A stretch of 64,000 bases of DNA, taken from Salipiger sp. IMCC34102. GTDB taxonomy: Bacteria; Pseudomonadota; Alphaproteobacteria; Rhodobacterales; Rhodobacteraceae. Of this stretch, positions 7,802 to 17,305 are shown in pieces. The notes under the pieces are model-generated. The model was not told the origin of the DNA, did no database searches, and was given only the letters and a program-made list of their open reading frames with translations. Both the position numbers and the translations under genes were made by a program. The DNA lies in contig NZ_SELQ01000006.1 in assembly GCF_004145405.1 (NCBI RefSeq), positions 62,001-126,000 of the forward strand, read 5' to 3'. The stretch's first letter is position 1. Every line of letters starts with the position of its first letter.

Positions 7802-8163
7802 CAGTGCGCTCCGACACCGTTGAGACCGCGGATCACCGCCGTGTTGATGTCGATAAGCGGCTCCAGCCCAACCTTACCCTTGAGAAACTGCGCTCCGTGC
7901 TGCTCGCTGAACTCTGCGAGGTAGAAGATCTGGGCGCGCAATTCGGGTGCAAGCTTGTTGTCGGCCGCGCTGACGTCCGCGGCCATCGTCGTCCAGAACC
8001 GGCGGTTTTCGTGCACCGCGGCTGCGGCCTTGGGGAAATCGGAGCCCGCCTGGGTCAACCGGGCGGTAATACGGGTCAGAAGCTGGGCTTCGACCGCTCT
8101 TTCGGTCTTCAAGGCAGGTCGGACAGGCGCGTAGGCCTGCCGGGCGAGATCGATGGCGTTCAC
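7801..8163 (-). CDS. flaF: Flagellar biosynthesis regulator FlaF
   Basis: 120 aa. The reading frame starts at a GTG (8161-8163) with AAAGGA six bases upstream. Conserved FlaF features: A-R-Q-A-Y near residue 7, E-x-x-L-L-x-x-I-T-x-x-L near 27, and N-R-x-F-W-T-x-x-A-x-D-V near 53-63. FlaF promotes flagellin synthesis and secretion and opposes FlbT. It follows fliC on the same strand with a 98-base gap that holds the flagellin terminator candidate. Confidence 0.9.
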   Translation of the reverse strand: MNAIDLARQAYAPVRPALKTERAVEAQLLTRITARLTQAGSDFPKAAAAVHENRRFWTTMAADVSAADNKLAPELRAQIFYLAEFSEQHGAQFLKGKVGLEPLIDINTAVIRGLNGVGAH

Positions 8164-8225
8164 ATCGGGTCCTTTCGGGACAGGGGAGAACGGGAGCCGG
8201 ATTCGTCACGGCCATTATGAAGGGC

Positions 8226-8252
8226 GCCGAGGGCACGCGAGGTGCCCCCGGC
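8226..8252 (-). terminator. Hairpin between fliC and flaF
   Basis: An 11-base stem with one mismatch (GCCGAGGGCAC against GTGCCCCCGGC, loop CGCGAG) sits 10 bases beyond the fliC stop. There is no clear T tract on the minus strand, so it may attenuate or protect the abundant flagellin message rather than fully terminate it. Confidence 0.45.
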
Positions 8253-8261
8253 TTGGGTGTC

Positions 8262-9548
8262 TTAGCGGAAGAGCGACAGGATCGACTGCGGTGCCTGGTT
8301 GGCGATCGACAGCGACTGGACCGCCAGCTGCTGCTGGACCTGCAGCGCCTGCAGCCGGGCGGAGGCTTCCTCCATGTTGGCATCGACCAGCGTGCCGATT
8401 CCGGACTTGAGCGAGTCGGTCAGGCTGCCGATGAATTCCGACTGGGTGTCCAGCCGGCCCTCTGCCGAACCGAAGGCCGCGGCAGAGTCGATGGAGGTCT
8501 GGATCAGGCTCTCGATTGCGGCAAGGCCTGCGGCCGCACCTTCGTCCGAGGTCACGTCGATGCCGTCCATCAGTTCGAGTCCGCCGCCGACGGTGCCGTC
8601 GGCTTCCGTTTCAAAGGTCGCCAGGTCGGCGTTGTCCGACTGGTTGCTCTGAGCGGAATCGGTGTCGATCGTCGCACCGGTGTTGTTGACGATGTCGATC
8701 TGACCCGCTGTGTCGGCATTCTCGACGAAGGACACGTCCATGCCCGCCTTCTCGGCGGCGGTGTTCAGACGGGCAACCATCGCGTTCGTCACGTCCTTGA
8801 GGGTGTCGCCGTCACGCGCCACGTATGCGACGTCGGCGCCGAAATCGATCGCATCGCCGCTGACGGTGTCCGTGATGCCCGCGGCGGAGACGACGAAGTT
8901 GGCCCCGGCGACCATCGTGTCGTCGGCGCCCAGGCCGTCGAAGGTCGCGAAGGCGGCCGATGCGCCATCGGCGAGACCCGTGTTGGCGGTTCCGACTTCC
9001 AGGTTGGCGGTTCCGGCCACGGCCGCATCGGTTCCCAGGTCCTGCTTGCTGACGCTGATGTTGGAGGCGGCGACACCGGTGGCGGAGCGGTCGAGCGACG
9101 ACAGGACATCGACGTTACGGGATCCCGCCTCGGTCTCGGAGTTGCTGAGCAGGTTCAGACCGTTGAACTGGGCGGCGCCGGTCACGGATTTGATCTGGTC
9201 GGTCAGCGCGTCGATGTCGGTCTGGATCTTCTCGCGGTCGACGTTCGCTTCCTGCGAGGAGACGATCTTGCCCTTGATCTCGGTCAGAAGCTCCGTGACG
9301 GTTTCGGAGGCGTTGCGGGCCACGGCCACCGTGCTGCTACCCAGCGACAGGCTCTCGGAGATGCCCTTGAAGCCCTTCACGTCCGATTCCATCTGCTTGG
9401 AGATGGCCCAGACAGCAGTGTTGTCGCGCGCGGATTCGACGGATTTACCGGTCGAGATCATCGATTGGGTCTTGCCCAGATCCTTGTTGATACCCTGGAG
9501 GGTTTGCAGCGCGACCATCGCGCCGTTGTTGGTCAGAATGCTTGACAT
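8262..9548 (-). CDS. fliC: Flagellin FliC
   Basis: 428 aa filament subunit. The conserved N-terminal D0/D1 region (M-S-S-I-L-T-N-N-G-A-M-x-A-L-Q-T-L, then S-T-G-K-x-V-x-S-A-x-D-N-x-x-x-W-A-I) spans about residues 1-135. The C-terminal D1/D0 region (about 340-428) ends Q-x-x-L-A-x-Q-S-L-S-I-A-N-Q-A-P-Q-S-I-L-S-L-F-R-like sequence, the alphaproteobacterial ending. The middle is an acidic, Ala/Asp/Thr-rich surface domain with little conservation. Exported by the FlhB/FliI gate seen in this window. Confidence 0.95.
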   Translation of the reverse strand: MSSILTNNGAMVALQTLQGINKDLGKTQSMISTGKSVESARDNTAVWAISKQMESDVKGFKGISESLSLGSSTVAVARNASETVTELLTEIKGKIVSSQEANVDREKIQTDIDALTDQIKSVTGAAQFNGLNLLSNSETEAGSRNVDVLSSLDRSATGVAASNISVSKQDLGTDAAVAGTANLEVGTANTGLADGASAAFATFDGLGADDTMVAGANFVVSAAGITDTVSGDAIDFGADVAYVARDGDTLKDVTNAMVARLNTAAEKAGMDVSFVENADTAGQIDIVNNTGATIDTDSAQSNQSDNADLATFETEADGTVGGGLELMDGIDVTSDEGAAAGLAAIESLIQTSIDSAAAFGSAEGRLDTQSEFIGSLTDSLKSGIGTLVDANMEEASARLQALQVQQQLAVQSLSIANQAPQSILSLFR

Positions 9549-9597
9549 GTATCGTATCCTGTTTCCGGACGGCTTTACCGCCCTATGTCTAGGGAAC

Positions 9598-9615
9598 GAC
9601 GCCGGTTTTGGCGTC
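9598..9615 (-). promoter_or_regulatory. Small hairpin in the probable flagellin 5' leader
   Basis: GACGCC and GGCGTC form a perfect 6-base stem around GGTTTT, 50-67 bases upstream of the fliC start. The whole 205-base gap 9549-9753 lies upstream of flagellin. Because flbT is present next door and FlbT acts on flagellin leaders, this stem is a candidate recognition element; that link is inference. Confidence 0.35.
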
Positions 9616-9753
9616 CTTTGGGAAAAGTCATTCTGACTGATGGGACGATCCCGGTGTCCGTTCTGGACGGGGTCTTTCTGGCACCCGAACCGTCTACGTA
9701 TCGTTAAGAGCCGCGTGCGGTGGCGATGCGAAATAGTTCCAGTTTTCCGTAAA

Positions 9754-10092
9754 TCAGGCGCGCTTTTCCAGTGCGGGGCCCGTGGCGGCGATCGTCTCGA
9801 CCGTGCCGTTCCTGGTATAGTGGTTCAGACCCGCGCGGACGCTGCGGACCTGTTCCAGCCGCGCGTGGGCGTCGCGCAGGCCGTTCCGGCAGGCCGTGAG
9901 CAGCGATTCGCTCCGGGACATCGCCTGCGCGATGCGCACCAGATCGCCGCGTGTCGGACGCGACGCTTCGAGCGTGGCCGCCAGACTTTCCTTGCGCGCG
10001 GCCAGATCGGCCAGCCCGTCGCTGCGCCCTTCGAGCAGAAGCGCGCGTTCCTCGTTCAGCAAATCGAGAAAGTCGGCAACGGGATCACGCAT
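9754..10092 (-). CDS. FlgN-like flagellar chaperone (112 aa)
   Basis: Helical protein, rich in Leu, Glu and Arg, with L-L-N-E-E-R-A-L-L-x-E-G near residue 11 and L-A-A-R-K-E-S-L near 30. The E-R-x-A-L-L-x-G-x-x-x-x-L-x-x-L-x-x-x-K-E-x-L pattern is that of FlgN, the export chaperone for the hook-filament junction proteins FlgK and FlgL. It overlaps the end of the short flgJ gene by 8 bases. Divergence makes the family call moderate. Confidence 0.65.
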   Translation of the reverse strand: MRDPVADFLDLLNEERALLLEGRSDGLADLAARKESLAATLEASRPTRGDLVRIAQAMSRSESLLTACRNGLRDAHARLEQVRSVRAGLNHYTRNGTVETIAATGPALEKRA

Positions 10093-10378
10093 CGGCCCGG
10101 GCCATCATCGCGTTGAACAGGGCTTCGGCCAAACCGATCCCACCGGCCTGCACCAGTTTCTCGGCCTGTGCGTCGCGCAGGAACGATCCGAACTGCTCGG
10201 CCCCCTGGTTGGATCCGAACCCGCCGGCTACCGTATCGAACTTCATGGCCTTCAGCATCTCGGACAGGAACGTCGCCTCCAGATCCTGGGCGGCCTTGAG
10301 CAACTTGAGGTTCTGCTGTCCCCCGGGCATGGGCGACAGCGGCGCCGATGGCGCGGGCGGGACGGGAATCGGGGTCAT
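10085..10378 (-). CDS. flgJ: Rod-binding protein, short FlgJ type
   Basis: 97 aa from the ATG at 10378, chosen because AGGAGG lies five bases upstream; a longer in-frame start at 10393 would place this signal inside the gene. The sequence L-K-x-A-A-Q-D-L-E-A-T-F-L-S-E-M-L-K-A-M is the FlgJ N-terminal rod-capping domain. The C-terminal muramidase domain of enterobacterial FlgJ is absent, as in other alphaproteobacteria. Confidence 0.85.
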   Translation of the reverse strand: MTPIPVPPAPSAPLSPMPGGQQNLKLLKAAQDLEATFLSEMLKAMKFDTVAGGFGSNQGAEQFGSFLRDAQAEKLVQAGGIGLAEALFNAMMARADA

Positions 10379-10477
10379 TCTGGCCTCCTGCACGTTTCTT
10401 TCAACATGGACCTGTCCGGTAAAACCTTTCCTAACTTTCCCCGGCCATGGTCCACGCCATCGCCAGAAGGGAAAACG

Positions 10478-12418
10478 ATGCAGATTGCAGCCGTCACATC
10501 AGGGGCCGCCCCGAAGCAGCCGGGTCAGAATGGATCCGCCGGGTCCGGCGACACTCAAGCAGCTTTCGCGGAGGCGTTGGCCAAGGTGGAGCGCACCGCG
10601 TCGGATCGGTCGAACTCCGGCAAGGCGCATTCGGACACCGAGGGCGCCCATGGCGAGTTGTCGCCTGACGCGGGCCCCGAGGGCATGGTCCCACCGGGCC
10701 CCGGCTTGGATCTATCCGCCGGGCCCACCCCCTCGGAACCGGCCAAGCCCGACCTTGATGGTGGTGTCCCGATCCTGCGCGAAAACGAGGCGGACGGAAG
10801 CGCTTCCTTCGAAGGAACGATGGACCGTCAAGAACGGGCCTCACAAGGGCCGATGATAGCGTCGTTGCCGGTGGCCGCGCGGGAGCTTTCTTCGATCTCG
10901 CAAGATCCGGATCGGAATGCTGCAGCGGGTCCGGTCGAAAGGGCGATCGCCGCGCCGCTCGCGATGGTCCGCGCCGCTCGACCCGATCCCTCGGCCATCG
11001 GTGCGCCGGTACGGGACGGCAATGGCGAAGATCTTGCGCCGCGACGACCGGACCCGCTCGCCCGCTTGTCTTCGATGGTCGATGTCAGGACCGGTGGCGG
11101 GGGGGCCGTCGCGTCGGACGAATCGACCGCTCCTTCGCATGGCCTCACCGGCGCGGAGGCAAAGATGTCGCAACCGAACATCCATGCCGTGCAGGGCAGT
11201 TCCCCCTCGGTTTCCGCAGGACCTCATCTCGCCCGCCCGAATGTGCCTGCAGAGCCGGGACACCTTCCCTCCGGGGTGTCGGGGGAGGCGCTTGGCCCGA
11301 TCAGATCACGGGATCAGCCTATGAACCCGGACCGACCCCAGGAAAATCCGACGCCTCGCCAAGTGGTCGTGGGAAAGTCCGAAGCCGGGCAGACGCACTT
11401 CAGGCGGTCTGCGCGCGCGGAGCCTGCGCCCATGATGCGCCCCGACATGGCAGCGGTCGAACGAGACGAACCGCACGGAAAGAGGCCAGCCCCACGCGGC
11501 CACGGAAAAACAGAGCTTGCGGCAATCCTGTCCGACCCGGGGCGCCTGAATCGACCGCCAGACCCCGGGGCACGGGGAAAGACTTCCGAACCGGTTCTCG
11601 CTCCCGGCGCGGTCCAGCGCGTGCAGGAGGCGGCGCCGACGCTGGCGTCCGCCACTGCCGCGATTCCTAAGACGGAGAGTGCTGCCGGGCTTGCGATGGA
11701 CGACCGTTCGGCCTTCGAAGATCAGGGGCTGTCCGAGCGCCCGCGACCGGACCCCGCCCCGCGACCGGCGGAGCCTTTTCGGCCCGACACGCAAGTGAGC
11801 CAAGCGGCTTCCGTCATCGCCTTCCGCGCGGCGGCGCGCCCGGATGGTTCGGCGATTCGCACAAGCGTCGGGGGGACCTTCGACCAGTTGCAGGTGGCGG
11901 AAAGCAATCGAAACGGCTTGCGTGTCGAGGATTCTTCGATCGACCCGGGCATAGCTGCAGGACCCGCAACGCTTTCCTCTTCTTCGCCGGTCGCAGCCGC
12001 CTCCAATAATCCGACGGGGTCGCAGGCCGCGGCGGTCGCCCAGCAACTCGCCTCCGCCGTCGTGACACGCCGGGACAATCAGGTGGAGGTCTCCCTCAAT
12101 CCCGCGGAGCTCGGGCGCGTGCGCATGTCGATCCAGGCGCAGGACAGTATGCTGACGCTCGTCATCCAGGTCGACCGCCCTGAAACGGCGGATCTCATGC
12201 GGCGCCATGCCGAGACGCTGGCAAGCGAATTTCGCCAGATGGGCTACAACAACCTGACAATGGATATCTCGACGGGTGGCGAAAGAGCCACTTCCGATCG
12301 CGGGACCAGCGCGTCCGCTCCGCCGGGAGCCGCTGACGAACCAAGCACCGACGGCATTCCCACCTCACCGCCCCCGGCGTTCACCGGAATTTCCGGCGGT
12401 CTCGATCTGAAAGTCTGA
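10478..12418 (+). CDS. fliK: Flagellar hook-length control protein FliK
   Basis: 646 aa from the ATG at 10478, which has AGAAGGGAA in front; the open frame continues upstream but that part overlaps flgJ antisense and is not FliK-like. The long N-terminal and middle parts are Pro/Ala/Arg/Glu-rich and disordered, as expected for the molecular ruler. The conserved C-terminal switch domain (about residues 525-605) carries V-x-L-N-P-x-E-L-G-R-V-x-x-x-I and the closing L-x-x-x-F-R-Q-M-G-Y pattern. FliK measures the hook and triggers the FlhB specificity switch. flgD follows after 10 bases. Confidence 0.9.
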   Translation: MQIAAVTSGAAPKQPGQNGSAGSGDTQAAFAEALAKVERTASDRSNSGKAHSDTEGAHGELSPDAGPEGMVPPGPGLDLSAGPTPSEPAKPDLDGGVPILRENEADGSASFEGTMDRQERASQGPMIASLPVAARELSSISQDPDRNAAAGPVERAIAAPLAMVRAARPDPSAIGAPVRDGNGEDLAPRRPDPLARLSSMVDVRTGGGGAVASDESTAPSHGLTGAEAKMSQPNIHAVQGSSPSVSAGPHLARPNVPAEPGHLPSGVSGEALGPIRSRDQPMNPDRPQENPTPRQVVVGKSEAGQTHFRRSARAEPAPMMRPDMAAVERDEPHGKRPAPRGHGKTELAAILSDPGRLNRPPDPGARGKTSEPVLAPGAVQRVQEAAPTLASATAAIPKTESAAGLAMDDRSAFEDQGLSERPRPDPAPRPAEPFRPDTQVSQAASVIAFRAAARPDGSAIRTSVGGTFDQLQVAESNRNGLRVEDSSIDPGIAAGPATLSSSSPVAAASNNPTGSQAAAVAQQLASAVVTRRDNQVEVSLNPAELGRVRMSIQAQDSMLTLVIQVDRPETADLMRRHAETLASEFRQMGYNNLTMDISTGGERATSDRGTSASAPPGAADEPSTDGIPTSPPPAFTGISGGLDLKV

Positions 12419-12428
12419 AGGGTTCCCC

Positions 12429-13106
12429 ATGGATACGATTCAAACGACCTCATCCTCTTCACTGCCCGCCGCCGCGACGGCGGCAGCACCGAAGAAGGAG
12501 GGCATCAATTCGGATTTCGACACCTTCCTGCGGATGCTGACGGTCCAGATGCAGAACCAGGACCCGCTCGATCCGGTCGATTCGGCCGATTACGCGACGC
12601 AGCTCGCGACCTTTTCGGGGGTGGAGCAGCAGGTCCAGACCAACGACCTGCTGCGCCAGATGGCGGGCCAGCTCGCGGCCGGCGGGTTGAGCGAGTTGGC
12701 GGGGTGGGTCGGCAAGGAAGCGCGAACCGAAGCCGCAGTCGCCTTCGACGGCACCCCCCTGACACTCCTGCCCAGCCCGGCGCGCGGCGCGACCTCGGCA
12801 CAGCTGATCGTCAAGGACGCGGCGGGCGCAACGGTGCAGACGATTTCGATCGAAACGGGCGGCGATCCCGTGGTCTGGTCCGGTCAGACCGAGGCCGGGC
12901 AGACCTTGCCGCACGGCACCTACAGTTTCGAGACGCGCAGCATCTCTGCCGGGGAAGTCATCGCAGAGACGCCTTCCAGCACCTACGCCACGGTGTCGGA
13001 GGTCCAGATCAAGGATGGCGAGACCTTCGTCGTCCTCGCCAGCGGACAGGCTCTATCGGCCAGTGCCATCAGCGCCATCCGCGACCCGAGCCTGCGGACC
13101 TCGTAA
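12429..13106 (+). CDS. flgD: Flagellar hook-cap protein FlgD
   Basis: 225 aa. The FlgD signature F-L-x-M-L-T-V-Q-M-Q-N-Q-D-P-L-D-P-V-D is at about residues 32-50, followed by Q-L-A-T-F-S-G-V-E-Q-Q near 57-68. The rest shows the FlgD Ig-like domain with V-W-S-G-Q-T and L-P-H-G-T-Y. FlgD caps the growing hook and is discarded afterwards. fliK-flgD pairing is usual. The stop lies two bases from the convergent ubiB stop. Confidence 0.94.
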   Translation: MDTIQTTSSSSLPAAATAAAPKKEGINSDFDTFLRMLTVQMQNQDPLDPVDSADYATQLATFSGVEQQVQTNDLLRQMAGQLAAGGLSELAGWVGKEARTEAAVAFDGTPLTLLPSPARGATSAQLIVKDAAGATVQTISIETGGDPVVWSGQTEAGQTLPHGTYSFETRSISAGEVIAETPSSTYATVSEVQIKDGETFVVLASGQALSASAISAIRDPSLRTS

Positions 13107-13108
13107 GC

Positions 13109-14638
13109 TCAGAGCACCTCCGTCAGCGCCCAGAGCACCGCGACGACACTCGCTCCAAGCCCGGCCCAGGCGGCGCGCGCCCGACGGCGCTGTGGTTTGG
13201 GTGGCGGCGGGGGGTTGTTCAACCGGATCAACGCGTCCTCGGCCAGGCGCGGCAATTGCGGACCGAAGCGGGCGAGCACCAGCGCCGTGCGTCGCAGATC
13301 GTCCAGCAGCGCGCGTGGGCCGATGCTCTTGCTGACGTAATCCGTGACGACCGGCTTGGCGGACTGCCAGATGTTCATGTGCGGATCGAGAGATCGTGCG
13401 ACTCCTTCGACGACGACCATGGTGCGCTGCAGCAGGATCAGTTCGGTCCGGGTTTCCATCCCGAACCGTTCGGTCACCTCGAAAAGGTAGGCCAGCAGTC
13501 GCCCCATCGAGATGCGGCTGGCGTCCATTCCGAAGATCGGCTCACCCACCGCGCGCAGGGCGCGCGCAAATTCGTCGACGTCCATGTGAGGTGGGACATA
13601 CCCGGCCTCGAAATGGACTTCCGCGACGCGCTGGTAGTCCTTGCGGATGAACCCGAACAGGATCTCGGCGTAGACGCGACGCGTGTATTCGTCGATCCGC
13701 CCCATGATCCCGAAATCATAAGCGATGATCGTCCCGTCGCGCGCGATCTTGAGGTTACCCTGGTGCATGTCGCCGTGGAAATAGCCGTCGCGCAGGGCGT
13801 GGTTCAGGAACAGTTTGAGAACCCGATCCGCCAGCGCACGGCGGTCCAGGCCCGCGGCATCCAGCGCCGCGTTGTCGCCTGCGCCGATGCCATCGACCCA
13901 GTCCAGCGTCATCACCCGGCGACCCGACAGGTGCCAGCGGATCTTCGGCACGGAAAAGCCTGCGTCATCCGCCGTGTTGGCCGCGAATTCGGCCGCCGCG
14001 GAGCTTTCGAGCCGCAAATCCAGCTCCCCCATGACCACGCCTTCGAAGTGCGTGATCACGTCCATCGGGCGCAACCGGCGGTAGGACGGCGAGAAGACCT
14101 CGATCACCCGTGCCGCGAAGTAGAAGGCGTCGATGTCGCGGCGGAAGGCACGCTCGATCCCGGGGCGCAGGATCTTCACGGCGACGTCCTCGCCGGTTTC
14201 GCGCAGGGTGGCCTTGTGGACCTGCGCCAGCGACGCCGCGGCCACCGGGTCCGAGAAGACGCTGAACGTGTCGTCGACCGACACGCCCAACTCGCGGCGC
14301 ACTTCCGCCCGAGCCTCCTCGACCGGGAAGGGCGGCAACTTGTCCTGCAGCACGCGCAGTTGCACGGCCAATTCGTCGCCGACCACGTCGGGGCGGGTCG
14401 ACAGGACCTGGCCGAACTTGATGTAGGCCGGTCCCAGCGCAGTCAGCGCACGCACGGCCGGAGGCATGGTTTCGTCCCCACGGTAGCCCAGCCACCGGAA
14501 TGGCCAGACGATGCCGCGCAGCACGCCGCGCAGGACGGGCCCCACCTCGAAGGCGTCCATGACGACCTCCATCGCGCCGGTCCGCTCCAGCGTGGCGCCG
14601 GTGCGGATCAGCCGGACGATGTTGTGCGGTCCGCGCAT
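13109..14638 (-). CDS. ubiB: Ubiquinone biosynthesis ABC1/ADCK kinase-like protein UbiB
   Basis: 509 aa atypical kinase of the UbiB/ADCK family. Key features: A-Y-I-K-F-G-Q-V-L-S-T-R-P-D (the KxGQ motif, about 90-103), A-A-A-S-L-A-Q-V-H-K-A (Ala-rich nucleotide loop), V-A-V-K near 175, H-G-D-M-H-Q-G-N-L near 300 and D-F-G-I-M-G. Two hydrophobic segments near the C-terminus can anchor it in the inner membrane. It supports coenzyme Q synthesis, probably in a lipid-handling role. It follows ubiE by one base. Confidence 0.93.
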   Translation of the reverse strand: MRGPHNIVRLIRTGATLERTGAMEVVMDAFEVGPVLRGVLRGIVWPFRWLGYRGDETMPPAVRALTALGPAYIKFGQVLSTRPDVVGDELAVQLRVLQDKLPPFPVEEARAEVRRELGVSVDDTFSVFSDPVAAASLAQVHKATLRETGEDVAVKILRPGIERAFRRDIDAFYFAARVIEVFSPSYRRLRPMDVITHFEGVVMGELDLRLESSAAAEFAANTADDAGFSVPKIRWHLSGRRVMTLDWVDGIGAGDNAALDAAGLDRRALADRVLKLFLNHALRDGYFHGDMHQGNLKIARDGTIIAYDFGIMGRIDEYTRRVYAEILFGFIRKDYQRVAEVHFEAGYVPPHMDVDEFARALRAVGEPIFGMDASRISMGRLLAYLFEVTERFGMETRTELILLQRTMVVVEGVARSLDPHMNIWQSAKPVVTDYVSKSIGPRALLDDLRRTALVLARFGPQLPRLAEDALIRLNNPPPPPKPQRRRARAAWAGLGASVVAVLWALTEVL

Positions 14639-14639
14639 C

Positions 14640-15389
14640 CTACAGCTTCCAGCCCGAATGCAGCGCGGCCACGCCCATCGTCAGGTTGCGGTAGCGCGCG
14701 TTCTCGAACCCGGCCTGGCGGATCATCGACAGGAAGGTGTCCTGATCGGGAAAGCGTCGGATCGATTCGACGAGGTACTGGTAGCTGTCGCGGTCGTTCG
14801 CGATCACCTGCCCCATGCGCGGGATCACGTTGAAGCTGTAGGCGTCGTAGGCCTTCTGCATCATCGGGTTGGGCAGCTGGCTGAACTCCAGCACCATCAG
14901 GCGACCGCCGGGCTTGAGCACGCGGAAGGCCTCCGCCAGCGCATCCTGCGGGCGGGTCACGTTCCGGATGCCGAAGCTGATGGTGTAGACGTCGAAGGTG
15001 GCGTCCTCGAACGGCAGCGCCATCGCGTCCCCCACGACCCAGTCGAGCTGGCCGGCCATGCGATCTGCTTCTGCCCGCTTGCGACCTTCGACCAGCATCG
15101 GCTCGGTCAGGTCGAGCACGGTGGCATGCCCTTCACCCGCGCGCCGCAGGAACCGGAAGGAGATGTCACCCGTCCCCCCCGCCACGTCCAGCAGCCGCTG
15201 GCCGGAACGTGGGGCCAGCCAATCCATCATGGCGTCCTTCCACAGCCGGTGGACACCGCCCGACATCACGTCGTTCATCACGTCGTAGCGGGATGCCACT
15301 GACGAGAAAACGCCCTGCACCCGGCCGGCCTTCTCGTCCTCGTCCACGGTCTGGTAGCCGAAATGGGTGGTCTTGCGTCCGTCAGTCAT
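14640..15389 (-). CDS. ubiE: Ubiquinone/menaquinone C-methyltransferase UbiE
   Basis: 249 aa from the ATG at 15389, giving [11 protein letters not shown]; a further upstream in-frame start would add seven residues. SAM-binding motif [14 protein letters not shown], is at about residue 64; Y-D-V-M-N-D-V-M-S-x-G-x-H-R-L-W-K and F-G-I-R-N-V-T are diagnostic for UbiE. It methylates the demethoxy-ubiquinol ring. Adjacent to ubiB in a two-gene unit, divergent from mutM. Confidence 0.95.
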   Translation of the reverse strand: MTDGRKTTHFGYQTVDEDEKAGRVQGVFSSVASRYDVMNDVMSGGVHRLWKDAMMDWLAPRSGQRLLDVAGGTGDISFRFLRRAGEGHATVLDLTEPMLVEGRKRAEADRMAGQLDWVVGDAMALPFEDATFDVYTISFGIRNVTRPQDALAEAFRVLKPGGRLMVLEFSQLPNPMMQKAYDAYSFNVIPRMGQVIANDRDSYQYLVESIRRFPDQDTFLSMIRQAGFENARYRNLTMGVAALHSGWKL

Positions 15390-15471
15390 GGTCTTGCGGT
15401 CCTGTCTCAATCCCCCCAGATGTAGGGTGCTGCCCAGTCCCTACAACGGCGTGCGACAGTAAGGAACCATC

Positions 15472-16323
15472 ATGCCCGAACTGCCAGAAGTCGAAACCGT
15501 CCGCCGCGGGCTCGCCCCCGCGATGGAAGGGCGGCGGATCGCGCGGGCGGAGGTGAACCGCCCCGACCTGCGCTGGCCGTTCCCCGAACGCATGGCGGAC
15601 CGGCTGACGGGGGCCAGGGTCGAACGGTTGCGGCGACGATCGAAGTACATCCTCGCCGATCTCGACAGCAAGGAGACGCTGCTGGTCCACCTTGGCATGT
15701 CCGGCCGGATGCTGGTGTCCGGGGCGCGGGTCGGTGATTTCCATCACGACCATCCCGCCCCCGCCAAGCATGACCACGTGGTGTTGCACATGGATCACGG
15801 CGCGCGAGTCACCTTCAACGATGCGCGTCGGTTCGGAGCGATGGATCTGATGGCCACGGGGTCCGAGGAGGACCATTGGCTGATCCGCGACATCGGGCCG
15901 GAGCCTCTCTCGAACCATTTCGACGAATCCTACCTCGTCGCCCGCCTCAAGGGTCGCAACACGCCGATTAAGGCAGCACTTCTGGACCAGCGGATCGTGG
16001 CGGGCCTGGGCAACATCTACGTCTGCGAGGTGCTGCACCGGGCGGGCATCCACCCGGCCCGAAAGGCCGGCCGGATCTCCGCCGCGCGGGTCGCGCGCCT
16101 CGTGCCACTGATTCGAGAGGTCCTGACGGAGGCGATCGCGGCGGGGGGTTCGTCGCTGCGGGACTATCGACAGGCGGATGGCGATCTGGGCTACTTCCAG
16201 CACGAATTCGCCGTCTACGACCGCGAAGGCGCGCCCTGTCCACGCCCCGCCTGCCCCGGCGTCATCCGCCGGATCGTGCAGTCGGGGCGGTCCTCCTTCT
16301 TTTGCCCGGCTTGCCAAAGATGA
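15472..16323 (+). CDS. mutM: Formamidopyrimidine-DNA glycosylase MutM (Fpg)
   Basis: 283 aa base-excision repair enzyme removing oxidised purines such as 8-oxoguanine. The catalytic Pro2/Glu3 start ([10 protein letters not shown]) is intact, with H-L-G-M-S-G-R near 68, the F-N-D-x-R-R-F-G pattern near 120 and the C-terminal zinc finger C-x5-C ... C-x2-C with Q-S-G-R-S-S-F-F before the last pair. AAGGAA lies before the ATG. Divergent from ubiE-ubiB; this neighbour pair is common in alphaproteobacteria. Confidence 0.96.
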   Translation: MPELPEVETVRRGLAPAMEGRRIARAEVNRPDLRWPFPERMADRLTGARVERLRRRSKYILADLDSKETLLVHLGMSGRMLVSGARVGDFHHDHPAPAKHDHVVLHMDHGARVTFNDARRFGAMDLMATGSEEDHWLIRDIGPEPLSNHFDESYLVARLKGRNTPIKAALLDQRIVAGLGNIYVCEVLHRAGIHPARKAGRISAARVARLVPLIREVLTEAIAAGGSSLRDYRQADGDLGYFQHEFAVYDREGAPCPRPACPGVIRRIVQSGRSSFFCPACQR

Positions 16324-16384
16324 CTTGAACGGTTCGGCGCTTTGGGCCAACACAGGTCTCTGACCCGAATGAACGAGGTGCTTC

Positions 16385-17161
16385 ATGGCCTTTGAGACCA
16401 TCACAGTCGACAACGCCGACGACGTCACCGTCATCACGCTCAACCGCCCCGACGCGATGAACGCGCTGAACCAGCAGCTTCTGAACGAGGTCTGCGATGC
16501 GCTGGAAGAGGCCGACAGGTCCGACGAATGCCGCTGCATCATCATCGCGGGCTCGGAAAAGGCCTTCGCCGCCGGTGCCGACATCACCGAGATGGCCGAC
16601 AAATCCTACGTCGAGATGGTCGGTCAGTCCTATTTCAAGCGCGAGGCCCAGCGGATCGGCGCGATCCGCAAGCCGATGATCGCCGCGGTTTCGGGCTATG
16701 CCCTGGGCGGCGGCTGCGAGCTTGCGATGATGTGCGACTTCATCATCGCCTCCGACACCGCCAAGTTCGGCCAGCCCGAGATCAACCTGGGCGTGATCGC
16801 GGGACTGGGCGGCACCCAGCGACTGACCCGGGTCATCGGCAAGGCGAAGGCGATGGACATGAACCTGACGGGCCGCTTCATGGACGCCGAGGAGGCGCTG
16901 CAATCGGGCCTCGTGAGCCGGGTCGTCCCCGCCCGCAAGCTGATGGAGGAAGCGCGGTCCGCCGCGGCCAAGATCGCCAGCAAGTCCCTTCTGGCCAGCA
17001 CGGCGGTCAAGGATTGCGTGAACCGCGCCTACGAGACGACGCTGGCCGAAGGCCTGAATTACGAGCGGCGGACCTTCTACGGTCTCTTCGCCACGCAGGA
17101 CCAGAAGGAAGGCATGGCCGCCTTCACCGAAAAGCGCGAACCCCAGTTCCGCGACAAATAG
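16385..17161 (+). CDS. Enoyl-CoA hydratase
   Basis: 258 aa crotonase-family enzyme that hydrates trans-2-enoyl-CoA in beta-oxidation. It shows A-A-G-A-D-I-T-E-M near residue 58-66 (oxyanion-hole region), [11 protein letters not shown] near 107 (first catalytic Glu) and [12 protein letters not shown] (second catalytic Glu) near 130. Both glutamates are present, which supports a true hydratase. GAGGTG precedes the start. Stands between mutM and rpsT. Confidence 0.93.
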   Translation: MAFETITVDNADDVTVITLNRPDAMNALNQQLLNEVCDALEEADRSDECRCIIIAGSEKAFAAGADITEMADKSYVEMVGQSYFKREAQRIGAIRKPMIAAVSGYALGGGCELAMMCDFIIASDTAKFGQPEINLGVIAGLGGTQRLTRVIGKAKAMDMNLTGRFMDAEEALQSGLVSRVVPARKLMEEARSAAAKIASKSLLASTAVKDCVNRAYETTLAEGLNYERRTFYGLFATQDQKEGMAAFTEKREPQFRDK

Positions 17162-17305
17162 GGGCTTTCCAAAGCCGGGCCCGCACTTTATAGCCCGCCC
17201 GACATGCGCGTGATGCCCGCTTTGGCAGATCAACCCGGCATCCAGACCCGGGCGGGCCGTTCAGGCGCTCTTGCAGTATTTTGACCGACCCGAAGGATCC
17301 AGATC

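Noticed and set aside
9679-9700. Sigma-54 promoter (TGGCAC) upstream of fliC
   Set aside because: On the plus strand with no GC element at the right distance and no plus-strand gene to drive; fliC is on the minus strand.
9896-10477. N-terminal extension of FliK to 840 aa
   Set aside because: The extra part is antisense to flgN/flgJ and lacks FliK character; ATG 10478 has a ribosome binding site.
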